NCBI GenBank assembly: GCA_001994995.1
Contig: MDJM01000060.1
Location: forward strand, 32,987-96,986
DNA length: 64,000 nucleotides
Reading direction: 5' to 3'
Source: Candidatus Parepulonipiscium sp. PG-Nuni2H_MBin01
GTDB taxonomy: Bacteria > Bacillota > Clostridia > Lachnospirales > Cellulosilyticaceae
Made by a program: the position numbers and the translations under genes. Below are positions 54,315-63,903 of this stretch, piece by piece. Each line of letters starts with the position of its first letter. Position 1 is the stretch's first letter. The notes below the pieces were generated by a model that ran no database searches, had not been told where the DNA came from, and saw nothing but the letters and a program-made list of their open reading frames with translations.

Positions 54315-54820
54315 TAAAAAACCTCCTAGAAAAATAATAGACACTGTTAACTTAAGCCCCCTCTAGATGGGGAGCTTTATATTAAATTTACAGCTCCAAA
54401 TAATAATGACACATACCAATGAAGATATTATACCATAATACATTTTTAATGCAAATTCTATGAATACACACTTTTTTATTAAAATAAGTACTTTTGCAAC
54501 AAAACTTTGCGGACTTACTTCTAATAAATATCCCTAAGTCTATCCATACCCAGTTACTATGTACATCTTTTGGCTAATATATACAAATTTAGTTAAAAAA
54601 TATACAAAAATTAGTTATTTATGGATTGCGTATTCATTATACAACATTTATTTACATCAATTGTACAAATATAAAGAAAATGGTCGTAGCTACGTACTAG
54701 CTTTAGTTACGGGCGCTACAATCATTAAATGGTGTGTGATGTATTTAACACTTAAAATTTAGCACATAAATGTCCATTTTTACATAAATTATATTATAAG
54801 GATAATAAGGGGGGATAGAC
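54315..54820. other. 505-bp intergenic region upstream of serC and of the GGDEF gene
   Basis: It holds divergent promoter regions. A hairpin AAGCCCCC-TCTAGAT-GGGGAGCTT lies at 54353-54377 in the serC leader. An open frame of 67 codons at 54559-54762 has no ribosome site and is not called. Nothing else is recognised. Confidence 0.6.
54353..54377 (-). promoter_or_regulatory. hairpin in the serC leader
   Basis: AAGC-CCCC / GGGG-AGCTT stem with a TCTAGAT loop, about 40 nt upstream of the serC ATG. It has no T tract on the minus strand. Role unknown. Confidence 0.4.
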
Positions 54821-56392
54821 ATGCTAGCAGCGTTAATTACAATGTTTTGCATAGCATTCTTTGTTTGTAACGTACTTTTTTTATCGTACCTAGACCGCAT
54901 TATGGTACTTAACAAAAGCCGAAAAATTATAGTAGCAATATCTTTAATAAACACCTTACTTGGTGCAGGGATGGAATTTGCCACCGATGAGCCATTTATA
55001 ACTACTTATCTTATAGTTACTTTAATCTACTTAATAGAAATTATAATATTTTTTGATGAAACGATTTTAGTAAAAATCGCATTTGGGCTTATGATTCCAA
55101 TCCACCTAATAGCCGTCACATTAATAGTAGCAACGCTACTCGCACTTTCATTACAGGGGGATTTATCAGTTATAGTTCACGACCCATATTTACTTTTTTC
55201 TGTAATGATACTAACGAGTATTTTTCTATCTCTATTTATTCAAGTCATGTCGCAAATGATGAGCCTTAGGTATTGCTTAATATTAAAAGGAGATAATAAG
55301 ATGCTTAAGTTATTTGTATTTATTGAGATTGTTATTATAAGCGATTTGCTAATAAACTCACTGATATACGATATACCAAATATGTTTAATCTGTTTATGG
55401 GAGTCTCTCTTATACTATCTTGCATTACAAAGTTGATTTTGTTTTATGCAGGAATTTTTATGGTGATAGGAGTTGATGTTGTTGCAGAACATAAAGTTAA
55501 AACTTCAAGTAAATTAGTAAACAGTATGTATCAGAAAATGTGTTTAGATAATTCGGAATGTGTTATGGAAGTGGATTGTATAACAGGCCGGCTACTTAAT
55601 CATACAATTTCTGGTGAGGTTCAACCGAAGTTAATAGGTACGTACTATGAAAAGTTTATTAAAGATATGATGATAGCGGACATTCATGCTGACGATATAA
55701 AAATAGTGGGAGATAAATCTGAATTAAGCTATATGAGAAGTGATTTAGATAATGGTCAAAAGCAGTATGAATACGAGTATAGAAAGCTGGATTTAAACGG
55801 CGAATATTATTATTGTAGAGCTACCGTTAATGTAGCAAAAGGTGATGATAATATTAGCGCTATTGTAAAAGTTAGAAATGTGCAGGCGGAGAAGGATTTG
55901 TTAGTTAAATCTGAAATCGACCAACTTTCGGGACTGTATAATAAGAAAACTACAGAAATGATGATTACTAGATCGCTCCAGACTACTGATAATGGCGTAT
56001 TGTTTATGATTGATATAGACAATTTTAAATCTATAAATGATAAGTTTGGGCATGATAAGGGAGATGAAGTTATAGTAGATGTGGCAAGTAAGATTAAGAA
56101 GGTATTTAGAGATAATGATATAGTAGGCCGAGTCGGCGGCGATGAGTTTATGGTTTTTATTACAGGCAATGCAAATGTTATACAAAAGGCAGAACAGTTA
56201 TGCAGCAGCATAAAATGTACGTATCATGTGGAAGATGTGGAAGTGACTATATCCGCAAGTATAGGCATAGCATATTCCGAAGCAGGAATAACGTTTAATA
56301 GACTATATAAACTTGCAGATACAGCACTATATGGTTCCAAACGAAAAGGTAAAGACACTTACACTATGTGCGACTCATACTCTTGCACATAA
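54821..56392 (+). CDS. membrane diguanylate cyclase (GGDEF) with PAS-like domain
   Basis: The 523-residue protein has about six N-terminal membrane helices (residues about 1-220), a PAS-like region (about 245-350: MEVDCITGRLLNHTISG... YEYEYRKLDLNGEYYYCRATV), and a GGDEF domain (about 365-523). The active site is VGGDEF and the substrate signature FMIDIDNFKSINDKFGHDKGDEV. The inhibitory I-site RDND lies five residues before GGDEF, so product feedback is expected. It makes c-di-GMP from two GTP. AAGGGGGG precedes the ATG. No c-di-GMP phosphodiesterase or riboswitch is in the window. Confidence 0.94.
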   Translation: MLAALITMFCIAFFVCNVLFLSYLDRIMVLNKSRKIIVAISLINTLLGAGMEFATDEPFITTYLIVTLIYLIEIIIFFDETILVKIAFGLMIPIHLIAVTLIVATLLALSLQGDLSVIVHDPYLLFSVMILTSIFLSLFIQVMSQMMSLRYCLILKGDNKMLKLFVFIEIVIISDLLINSLIYDIPNMFNLFMGVSLILSCITKLILFYAGIFMVIGVDVVAEHKVKTSSKLVNSMYQKMCLDNSECVMEVDCITGRLLNHTISGEVQPKLIGTYYEKFIKDMMIADIHADDIKIVGDKSELSYMRSDLDNGQKQYEYEYRKLDLNGEYYYCRATVNVAKGDDNISAIVKVRNVQAEKDLLVKSEIDQLSGLYNKKTTEMMITRSLQTTDNGVLFMIDIDNFKSINDKFGHDKGDEVIVDVASKIKKVFRDNDIVGRVGGDEFMVFITGNANVIQKAEQLCSSIKCTYHVEDVEVTISASIGIAYSEAGITFNRLYKLADTALYGSKRKGKDTYTMCDSYSCT

Positions 56393-56407
56393 TTAGTTCT
56401 TTGACAA

Positions 56408-57103
56408 CTACTTTTTGTAAACGATTTTAGCAAGCTCCTCAGCTGGTTTTTTAATAACACTAAAGTCAGCTGGGAGATTAGCAAGCTCTAGCAAGTTAGC
56501 GTAGTGCTTGTCAAAGTTAAAATATTCATTTACAACATCAATTACAGCAGTTTTAAACTGAGCTGCACTAACTCCAGGCATTTGCTTTTTAAATGTGTGC
56601 AACGTAACATGCGCTAAATATTCATGCCTAATCTCAAAGAAGTCTAAATTAAGTTTAAGTTTATTAGCAAGCGCTGGATTTAAAATTTTCTCCAAGTAAA
56701 ACCACTGCTGTAACATCGGTGTTTTTATAGCTTGCTCTAAATTTTCTTGTACATATTTAAGATATTTATTAGCCATATCACCAAACTCAATTATATGGTT
56801 TGTGTCGCCACCATCATTGTATTCGATTTTAAAACCATACTCCTCAATTTCGTCTACAGTGATGGACTTCGGATGTTGCTCCAAAAAAGGTTCCTCATAT
56901 AGCATTAAATCGATTTCAAGAGAATCACTAAGTTTAATCTTGCTGTAATAAATGTGGTCCGGATTAGTGATTGCAGGATAAAGCTCTGGTAAAACGCGCC
57001 CAATATCGATGATTACACCGGAGTTAATAGGCTTATTGTTAGCAGGTTTGTTGTTACTTTTATCTTCTGGCAAGTTAGTTGGTTTTACATTGTTTAATCT
57101 CAT
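56408..57103 (-). CDS. protein of unknown function (231 aa)
   Basis: I do not recognise this family. An Asn/Pro-rich N-terminus (about 1-30) is followed by beta-strand-like segments (about 30-100: VIIDIGRVLPELYPAITNPDHIYYSKIKLSDSLEIDLMLYEEP) and a helical C-terminal half with many Leu, Lys and Phe. There is no signal peptide. AAAGGTGG supports the ATG at 57103. It is convergent with the GGDEF gene, with 15 bp between stops. Confidence 0.65.
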   Translation of the reverse strand: MRLNNVKPTNLPEDKSNNKPANNKPINSGVIIDIGRVLPELYPAITNPDHIYYSKIKLSDSLEIDLMLYEEPFLEQHPKSITVDEIEEYGFKIEYNDGGDTNHIIEFGDMANKYLKYVQENLEQAIKTPMLQQWFYLEKILNPALANKLKLNLDFFEIRHEYLAHVTLHTFKKQMPGVSAAQFKTAVIDVVNEYFNFDKHYANLLELANLPADFSVIKKPAEELAKIVYKK

Positions 57104-57342
57104 AATATCCACCTTTCAATGATAAATTTGTCCTCTATATTATATTACTATATTGGCAAGAAAATTACAAACTTACTCCACACCTTGACATTTTACTTAA
57201 AAGTTATTACTATTTTAAGTAGATGGCTTGTTGGGTAATATTACGTCACTAAATCCTTTTTTTTGCTCTGGAAGTCAACGAGTTATTCAACAACGCCGTC
57301 TATTTATATCTATTTATATCTATGAACGAAAGGAAATATAAA

Positions 57343-58713
57343 ATGAACATAATATCAATAAGAGACATTTACCAAAATGTGGCGGCTTACATCAATCAAG
57401 AAGTGGAAATCGCAGGTTGGATAAGAAGTGTTAGAGATTCTAAAACTTTTGGATTTATTGACCTTAACGATGGCACATATCTAAATGGAATTCAAGTGGT
57501 GTTTGACGATGCTATAGAAAATTTTAAAGAAATTTCTAAACTTGGTGTTGGCGCATCTATTATAGCAAAAGGGGTTTTAATACCAACGCCAGACCAAAAG
57601 CAATCGTTTGAGCTTAAGGCTTCTGTTGTTAGTATTGAAGGAGAAAGTGTGCCAGACTATCCACTGCAAAAGAAGAGACATACATTTGAATACCTAAGAG
57701 AAATTGCATATTTAAGACCTAGAACTAACACATTTGCGGCTGTTTTTAGAGTACGCTCATTAGCATCATATGCTATTCATAGCTTCTTCCAAGATAGAAG
57801 TTTTGTCAATGTCCATACTCCAGTGATTACAACTAGCGACTGTGAAGGAGCAGGAGAATTATTTAGAGTAACGACGCTAGACCCAGCAGTTGCGGAAAAG
57901 AGCGGAGAAGACTTCTTTGGTAAAATGGCATATTTAACAGTAAGTGGGCAGTTATCAGCAGAAGTATTTGCATTAGCGTTTAGAGATGTATATACTTTTG
58001 GGCCAACATTTAGAGCTGAAAATTCTAATACGCCAAGACATGCAGCGGAGTTTTGGATGATAGAGCCAGAGATAGCATTTGCTGACCTTGAGGATTGTAT
58101 GAAACTTGCAGAAGATATGCTTAAGTATGTAATATGGGCTATATTAGAAAATGCTAGTTCGGAAGTTGAGTTTTTTGATGAGTTTGTAGAAAAAGGAATT
58201 AAAAAGCGTCTTAGAGATGCTCTTAGTTCTGAGTTTGCAAAAGTGACTTATACTGCTGCAATTGAGATTTTGCAAAACTGCGGTAAAGACTTTGAGTATC
58301 CTGTTAGCTGGGGATGTGATTTACAGACGGAACATGAGCGTTATCTTAGCGAAGTACATTTCCAAAAGCCAGTGTTTATCATTAACTACCCTAAAGAGAT
58401 TAAGGCATTTTATATGCGCTTAAATGATGATGATAAAACTGTGGCGGCAATGGATTTAATTGTGCCAGGAATTGGAGAGCTAATTGGCGGAAGTCAACGT
58501 GAAGAAAGATTAGATATTCTTAGCCAAAGGATAGATGAAGCAGGACTTAACCAAGAGGATTATTGGTGGTATTTAAATTTACGTAAGTTTGGTGGCACGC
58601 GTCATTCTGGTTATGGACTTGGATTTGAAAGATTGATTATGTATTTAACAGGAATGACTAACATTAGAGACGTTATACCATTCCCAAGAACTCCAGGTAA
58701 TGCTGAATTTTAG
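57343..58713 (+). CDS. asnS: asparaginyl-tRNA synthetase
   Basis: The 456-residue class IIb synthetase charges tRNA-Asn. An OB-fold anticodon domain (about 10-100: [27 protein letters not shown]) precedes the catalytic domain with motif 2 [21 protein letters not shown] and motif 3 [16 protein letters not shown]. The presence of TRHSGYGLG instead of an aspartyl pattern supports Asn over Asp. AAAGGAAA lies before the ATG at 57343, preferred to one seven codons earlier. No T-box motif is seen upstream. Confidence 0.96.
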   Translation: MNIISIRDIYQNVAAYINQEVEIAGWIRSVRDSKTFGFIDLNDGTYLNGIQVVFDDAIENFKEISKLGVGASIIAKGVLIPTPDQKQSFELKASVVSIEGESVPDYPLQKKRHTFEYLREIAYLRPRTNTFAAVFRVRSLASYAIHSFFQDRSFVNVHTPVITTSDCEGAGELFRVTTLDPAVAEKSGEDFFGKMAYLTVSGQLSAEVFALAFRDVYTFGPTFRAENSNTPRHAAEFWMIEPEIAFADLEDCMKLAEDMLKYVIWAILENASSEVEFFDEFVEKGIKKRLRDALSSEFAKVTYTAAIEILQNCGKDFEYPVSWGCDLQTEHERYLSEVHFQKPVFIINYPKEIKAFYMRLNDDDKTVAAMDLIVPGIGELIGGSQREERLDILSQRIDEAGLNQEDYWWYLNLRKFGGTRHSGYGLGFERLIMYLTGMTNIRDVIPFPRTPGNAEF

Positions 58714-58720
58714 GGTTAAC

Positions 58721-58757
58721 AAAAAAAAGAAGGCCGTTTTATAGCCTTCTTTTTTTT
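58721..58757 (+). terminator. terminator of asnS
   Basis: AGAAGGC / GCCTTCT stem with an 8-nt loop and eight T, just after the asnS stop. Flanking A residues would also let it work on the minus strand. Confidence 0.85.
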
Positions 58758-58812
58758 ATGCTACAACATAACACGTAGCCGATTTATAGCCTTATTTTTT
58801 TAATCTACAATT

Positions 58813-59808
58813 TCACTCTACAACCCGTAGCTGATTTATACGTTCCACGAAATCTTCATAACCAACCATATACTGTTCATAAACAGGTTTTACAGTTTCA
58901 GCAAAAGCATCCCTATCTTCAAGCTCTATAATATCAACGCCTAATCTAACTAACTCAGCAATAGCGACTGCTTCAAGCTCCGAATAAAGCTCTCGCTGAT
59001 AAGGCACCGAATCTAAAGCAGCTTGCCTAATTAAAAGTTGGTCTTCTTCACTAAGCTGATCAAAAACCACTTTACTACACATTAAAAGGTCAGGCAGAGT
59101 AGTGTGACCAGATAAGCTAATGTAAGGAGCAACATCATAATGCGCCGACTGCACATAGCTAGAGAAGTTATTGCCAGCAGCATCCACAAGGCCAATTCTA
59201 ATGGAATTGTGAACATCACCAAACGCAAGTGGAACTGCAACGGCACCAAGCGCGGTTACAGTATCTACCATTAACTGATTATACGGTATTCTCATTTTCA
59301 TACCTTTTAAATCATCAATAGACTCTATAGGAACATTAGCGTAAAAGTGTCTGTAACCAGCCTCATAAATTGCAAGACCTATAAAACCGTTATCTTCTAA
59401 CATTTCAAGCATCTCTACACCTATTTCAGAATCTATCACTCTATGCAGATGCTGCTCATCATCATATAAAAAGCCCATTTGAAGCAAATTAAGCGATGGC
59501 TCATATTCAGACATATTTGCAATGTTAACTCTAGCCATATCTATACCGCCAAACTCTAGTTGGTCAACATATGCAGTTTCATCTCCTCCTAAAACGCCAT
59601 TAGCATAAATATCTATTTGAATGCGACCTTCTGAACGCTCATTAACTAGCCTAGCAAACTCAACTGCACCAGCAGCGGCTGGATAATCGCTAGTCATAGT
59701 ATCCGCAAGTCGCATATGAATTACTTCTACCGGTTCTTCTTCAATAACCTCTTCATAACCACAGCCAACAAATAATAAGCAACTAGCTAACAACCAAAAT
59801 TTTTTCAT
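58813..59808 (-). CDS. TRAP-type solute-binding lipoprotein (DctP family)
   Basis: The 331-residue protein has a lipoprotein signal (KKFWLLASCLLFVGCG, lipobox LFVGC). The DctP pattern follows: IHMRLADTMTSDYPAAAGAVEFARLVNERSEGRIQIDIYANGVLGGDETAYVDQLEFGGIDMARV and the ligand-Arg region GMKMRIPYNQLMVDTVTALGAVAVPLAFGDVHNSI. Such proteins bind carboxylates and deliver them to DctQM membrane subunits. No DctQ or DctM gene is here. Instead, the ATG overlaps the stop of a HAMP receptor gene by 4 nt, and the ribosome site GGAGGTG lies within that gene's last codons, so the two are translationally coupled and may sense rather than transport. Confidence 0.9.
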   Translation of the reverse strand: MKKFWLLASCLLFVGCGYEEVIEEEPVEVIHMRLADTMTSDYPAAAGAVEFARLVNERSEGRIQIDIYANGVLGGDETAYVDQLEFGGIDMARVNIANMSEYEPSLNLLQMGFLYDDEQHLHRVIDSEIGVEMLEMLEDNGFIGLAIYEAGYRHFYANVPIESIDDLKGMKMRIPYNQLMVDTVTALGAVAVPLAFGDVHNSIRIGLVDAAGNNFSSYVQSAHYDVAPYISLSGHTTLPDLLMCSKVVFDQLSEEDQLLIRQAALDSVPYQRELYSELEAVAIAELVRLGVDIIELEDRDAFAETVKPVYEQYMVGYEDFVERINQLRVVE

Positions 59809-60773
59809 ACATTATCACCTCCTTGATTACTATCTTCCTTATTATTATCTTCCTTATTATTATCACCTAAACCTTCAACCAAATGGCAAATTTCAAAATT
59901 GCTAAATCCGTCAATATTATCAAACCCTATTGTAGTCAAAGTACAATTAGGCTCATGCTTACTATTTAAAAACTGCTCTTGCGCAAGTCTACTAAGCTGA
60001 CGCTCAACTTGTTGTCTATCGCGCTTTAAATCATGTTTCATTGCGTTAAATGTTACAGTTAAATGGCCTAGCTCATCCTCATTTTCAATCGGCAAATCCT
60101 CAAAGTCATAATCTCCAGCGCCAATCTTCTTCGCAGCTTCAACTAACATACGAATAGGCTTTGTAATCCATTCTGCAAAAGTAAAAGTTAAAATCAGATA
60201 AGCTATAGCAGAAACGGTAACAAACGTATTGATATAAGTTATTGTCTTAGTAGACTGTTGTTCCACTACGTTAATCTCCTCAGTTAATGTAACCATTAGA
60301 AAATTGATATACTCATTAAAATAGCCAGTAATATATTCAAAGATTTTATTAGCTGTAGCGTAATTATCAATATAGTTAATATACCCCGTATCTTGCATCA
60401 TAACATCGTATAACTGAAACAAAGAATTAACCGAGTTGTTAATGGCGTTAATTAAATGGATTTCATTTGACTGATGAGTAACTAGCTCGAGTTGCTCCAT
60501 ATTGTTAATAGTAACTAAACTCTTCTGCTTATAAGCTAACAACGCTTCTTCATCACCTGTATTTAAATAATTCTTCATCTTTGCATCCGTCTCGGATAGT
60601 AAACTAAAAACCTCCCAAACACTTTTGTAAACCTGCTGAGCCTGTTGGTTAATCTGCACCACATTTTGCATATGTACGCTATAATACCAACTGGAAATAA
60701 CGCTAACTAAAACGAATATCGAAAATGCTAATATTAGTTTAACTTTAATTGAACAATTTAATAAGAACCTCAT
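59805..60773 (-). CDS. membrane receptor with HAMP domain but no output domain
   Basis: The 322-residue protein has a first membrane helix (about 11-31), a helical extracytoplasmic domain of about 150 residues (Gln/Asn rich, four-helix-bundle style as in chemoreceptors and sensor kinases), a second helix (about 181-201), and HAMP (about 202-255: WITKPIRMLVEAAKKIGAGDYDFEDLPIENEDELGHLTVTFNAMK). After HAMP there are only about 65 residues ending in an Asn/Lys/Glu/Asp repeat (NNKEDNNKEDSNQ); no HisKA, methyl-accepting, GGDEF or other effector domain is present. AGGAGG precedes the ATG. The coupled TRAP binding protein suggests a two-part extracellular sensor. Confidence 0.85.
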   Translation of the reverse strand: MRFLLNCSIKVKLILAFSIFVLVSVISSWYYSVHMQNVVQINQQAQQVYKSVWEVFSLLSETDAKMKNYLNTGDEEALLAYKQKSLVTINNMEQLELVTHQSNEIHLINAINNSVNSLFQLYDVMMQDTGYINYIDNYATANKIFEYITGYFNEYINFLMVTLTEEINVVEQQSTKTITYINTFVTVSAIAYLILTFTFAEWITKPIRMLVEAAKKIGAGDYDFEDLPIENEDELGHLTVTFNAMKHDLKRDRQQVERQLSRLAQEQFLNSKHEPNCTLTTIGFDNIDGFSNFEICHLVEGLGDNNKEDNNKEDSNQGGDNV

Positions 60774-60950
60774 AAAATCCTCCTCTCATAAACATGAATT
60801 TGGCTTATGTTGCGAGCCAGCGACATTGTTGAATTTGCATTAAACAAAGCCCTCTATTTATATTTTATATCATCTTTTATATTTTGGCAATCATATTGTA
60901 TTTGGTGGAATTATATGCTATTATAAATAAAAAAGGAGGGGATTTTTTTT

Positions 60951-62060
60951 ATGACTTTTAAACAGCTGGAGTACCTAGAATATATAAGTAGCCACTATAA
61001 TAGTTACGAGCTAGCCACAGCGACACAAATAATGTACACGTTAGAACAGACCGAAAAAGCTGTAGGGAAATTATATTTAGATTTTAATGAACTAGACGTT
61101 ATTGAGTTAATAAACAATGAGTTTATGAATTACGAAACATCAAATACGGTAGGTATACGCTCTCATGCACGTCATATTAACTATTACTTAACGGATTTAT
61201 TACATTTTTCGGGGCTTAGCGTACAAGTAAGACAAGTTATCAATCATACAGCAAAGCACTGTGAGCAGAAGTTAAAAGATATAATTATGTCGCAAGTTAT
61301 AGATAGAGATATAATGGATGAGTTTATTGACAAGCATGCAGAGCAGTTTGATGTAGCGCAAATCCAAACGATTAGCAGAAACAATATACATTTTTATACC
61401 GATGAGTTTATGTATCATATAGCGCAATGGGAGTTGTTTGCTAATGCAAAGTTACAAGACCAACCGTTGCAGCATATAACGCATTTTTTAAAATACTTAG
61501 CATGGAATATGTACGCAACAACACAATCACCAACTATACTAACGAGCCACTTCGACTTTTTAAAAGCGATTGACTGCACAAGAGCGTATATTGGGTTTTT
61601 GAAGAATAAGGGGCTGACGATACAAAAAGGGGCAAAGTACTTATATGATTTAGAGTATCCCGAAAAGTGGAGATTGTATCGCGAGTTAGTTAAGGGCGAA
61701 CCTGTTACTACGCATGATATTTATGGTCAAACGATTAAGATTAATTATCACCAAGAATATTTTAACCACTTACTTGATACCGGCCAAGATGAGTTATATG
61801 AATGTTCTAAAAGAATCGTCATGGCGCTGGTGCCAAAGCATCAGGTGTGTAACCGTCATTCGTATTACTTTACTCAGCAGATGTTAAAAAACTGTATTCC
61901 GCAATATAGGCCGCAGTATTACCCTTCTAAGCAACGGTTTAGAATGATTACGTATTCCACTACTGATATTTTAACTTTATACCATCACTATGGCATAGTT
62001 AATGGCTATTTTCCATATTTGTCAATTGATACGTTAGTTACACCATCACAAACGGATTAG
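60951..62060 (+). CDS. protein of unknown function (369 aa)
   Basis: I do not recognise this protein. It is predicted mostly helical with many aromatic, His and Gln residues (for example HITHFLKYLAWNMYATTQSP, RFRMITYSTTDILTLYHHYG). No signal peptide, membrane helix, zinc ligand cluster or enzyme motif is apparent. GGAGGGG precedes the ATG. It is divergent from the HAMP receptor gene and monocistronic, with a terminator. Confidence 0.7.
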   Translation: MTFKQLEYLEYISSHYNSYELATATQIMYTLEQTEKAVGKLYLDFNELDVIELINNEFMNYETSNTVGIRSHARHINYYLTDLLHFSGLSVQVRQVINHTAKHCEQKLKDIIMSQVIDRDIMDEFIDKHAEQFDVAQIQTISRNNIHFYTDEFMYHIAQWELFANAKLQDQPLQHITHFLKYLAWNMYATTQSPTILTSHFDFLKAIDCTRAYIGFLKNKGLTIQKGAKYLYDLEYPEKWRLYRELVKGEPVTTHDIYGQTIKINYHQEYFNHLLDTGQDELYECSKRIVMALVPKHQVCNRHSYYFTQQMLKNCIPQYRPQYYPSKQRFRMITYSTTDILTLYHHYGIVNGYFPYLSIDTLVTPSQTD

Positions 62061-62062
62061 GC

Positions 62063-62095
62063 AAAAAAAAGAGGACCGCATAAAGCGGTCCTTTT
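62063..62095. terminator. bidirectional terminator
   Basis: AGGACCGC / GCGGTCCT stem with a 5-nt loop, with A run and TTTT flanks, after the stop of the 369-residue protein. Confidence 0.85.
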
Positions 62096-62197
62096 CTAAT
62101 TCATTTATAATCATAGTATAACCATAAATAACTTTCTTATACACATAATACGAAAAATTTTTAAAAAAATTTTTGCACGCAATTTAGATGTATAATT

Positions 62198-63541
62198 TTA
62201 TTCGCGCATAGCGCTTAAAGCAGATAGTTTCATAGCTCTCTTTGCAGGGAAATAGCCTGAAATTAAACCGATAAAAGTGGAAAATAAAAACGAAGCACTA
62301 GCAAGCCATATTGGGATTACAGAAATTTTACCACTAGCAGTACCCATCATACCAGCCATTATAGGACCGCCGATGATATTAAGCCCCCATGAAATTAAAT
62401 ACGAGATTACTACACCAGCAAATCCGCCTAACGCGCCAATCATTAATGCTTCAATTAAAAACATCTTCTGAATATCCGTAATTCGCGCTCCTATAACTTT
62501 CATTATTCCAATTTCGCGAGTACGCTCATAAGTTGCCATCATCATTGTATTAGTAATACCAATAGCAGCTACAAATAACGCAATGGCACCAATTCCACCT
62601 AAAAACATTTGGATTACTCTAGACATAGTTTGCATTTCATTTAAATAATCCATTGAGCTATACGCACTAAGGCCCATATCAATAATTGTTTGCTGAATGC
62701 TAGTTACATCATTTTCATCCGCTACTTTTACATATACTCGATTATAAGTCCCTTCGTTAGTTGCATAATACTCATCATACTGCTCATCACCATAAAGATT
62801 GCGCAAATACTGATTTTGCGTATCGTATAGCTGCTTCCATAAGTCGACTGGGATAAAAGCACTATACATTGTGTTATAATCAGTAGTCGGAGTAATTCCT
62901 GCTAGCGACACTTCATATCCATCTGAAAAATTAAAATGAGTTCCATCAACATAGTTTTCGTCCATTAAATTTTTCGTTTCCCAATCATAACTTCCGATTA
63001 GTATTTCCATCTTCTCTCCAATGTCAATATCAAGATCAGTTGCATTCTCCCAGTCATAATCTTTACCAACGCGAACAAATTCCCTTAATATACCGCCCCC
63101 TAACACTATTGAATTTTTTTCTCCGTCTTTTAAACTACTCCCTTCGGCCATGTTAGTATAACCAAGTAGCTCCATCTCTTGTTGCGACATACCCACAAGC
63201 TGTGTAGTCCAGAAAGTGCGATATTTACCAGATTGTAAATAAACGTAAATTTCTCTACGCGGAATAACTGCGTTAACACCTGGTATCGCTTCCAATTGCT
63301 CTATAATTTCATCATTTAAAACACTTGTGGTATCATTAAATTTCTTCCCAACTTCAATCATAGTCAGCTGCCCCATACTCTCAATCTGTGTTCTAAAGTT
63401 TTGCTCCATAGCAATACCAACCGACAGCATAAGAATAATCGAAATGGAACCTATAACAACACCAAAAACAGTTAAAAACGTTCTAAGCTTACGTCGCCAC
63501 AAACTGCGTAAACTCATAACTATTAAATCTTTAATCTTCAT
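62198..63541 (-). CDS. MacB-like ABC transporter permease
   Basis: The 447-residue protein has an N-terminal helix (WRRKLRTFLTVFGVVIGSISIILMLSVGIAM), an extracytoplasmic MacB-PCD-like domain (about 50-310), and three FtsX-type helices (ALFVAAIGITNTMMMATYERTREIGIMKVIGAR is diagnostic). The ATG at 63541 lies within the last codons of the upstream gene (11-nt overlap), so it is coupled to it. Its ATPase is not in the window. Order and overlap suggest an export operon disrupted at its 5' part by an insertion. Confidence 0.92.
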   Translation of the reverse strand: MKIKDLIVMSLRSLWRRKLRTFLTVFGVVIGSISIILMLSVGIAMEQNFRTQIESMGQLTMIEVGKKFNDTTSVLNDEIIEQLEAIPGVNAVIPRREIYVYLQSGKYRTFWTTQLVGMSQQEMELLGYTNMAEGSSLKDGEKNSIVLGGGILREFVRVGKDYDWENATDLDIDIGEKMEILIGSYDWETKNLMDENYVDGTHFNFSDGYEVSLAGITPTTDYNTMYSAFIPVDLWKQLYDTQNQYLRNLYGDEQYDEYYATNEGTYNRVYVKVADENDVTSIQQTIIDMGLSAYSSMDYLNEMQTMSRVIQMFLGGIGAIALFVAAIGITNTMMMATYERTREIGIMKVIGARITDIQKMFLIEALMIGALGGFAGVVISYLISWGLNIIGGPIMAGMMGTASGKISVIPIWLASASFLFSTFIGLISGYFPAKRAMKLSALSAMRE

Positions 63542-63903
63542 CGTCAAAATCCAATTCGGCTTCTGCCTTTTTAGCTTTACGCTTTTTATTTATAACTAGC
63601 CCGGCAAGGACTGCTACTGCTGCTGCGCCTGCTACTACAGGATAATTACTTGCTTCTTCTTGTGGCATTTCAACTACAACGTCTTCAAAGTCCCAGTCAT
63701 ATATATCAAATTCAGGCATATAGGTTTCTAAAACTTCCATTTCAAACTCATGAATTAACGTATTTACTTTACCTGTCACATCTTCATACTCAATGTTAAT
63801 AGCTCCCTCCAAAAATCCAGATTCATGCGGAATGATAGTAGGTTGGTAGTTTTTAATCTCACCTTTTCCTATCGTACCAAAAATCTGCTTATTATCAATT
63901 ACC
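63531..63903 (-). pseudogene. 3' fragment of a membrane-anchored envelope protein, interrupted by an IS200/IS605-type element
   Basis: The open coding sequence reads from 63903 to 63531 (about 120 codons) and ends in a membrane helix (VVAGAAAVAVLAGLVI) and a basic-then-acidic tail. The part before 63812 (QIFGTIGKGEIKNYQPTIIPHESGFLEGAINIEYEDVTGKVN, about positions 63870-63760) is clearly coding, like the C-terminal Ig-like portion of COG1361-type proteins found beside MacB-like permeases. At 63904 the frame is cut by the end of the mobile element, where stops TAG TGA appear. The N-terminal part is presumably beyond the element, outside the window. The coding end overlaps the permease start. 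Confidence 0.8.

Noticed and set aside
54559..54762. 67-codon frame upstream of the GGDEF gene
   Set aside because: No ribosome site, and the composition resembles random AT-rich sequence.
57180..57340. Possible T-box leader before asnS
   Set aside because: The conserved T-box sequence and an antiterminator/terminator pair are not visible.
59805..59900. Frameshifted kinase domain after the HAMP region
   Set aside because: No H-box or ATP-binding motifs appear in any frame; the next gene is the TRAP binding protein.
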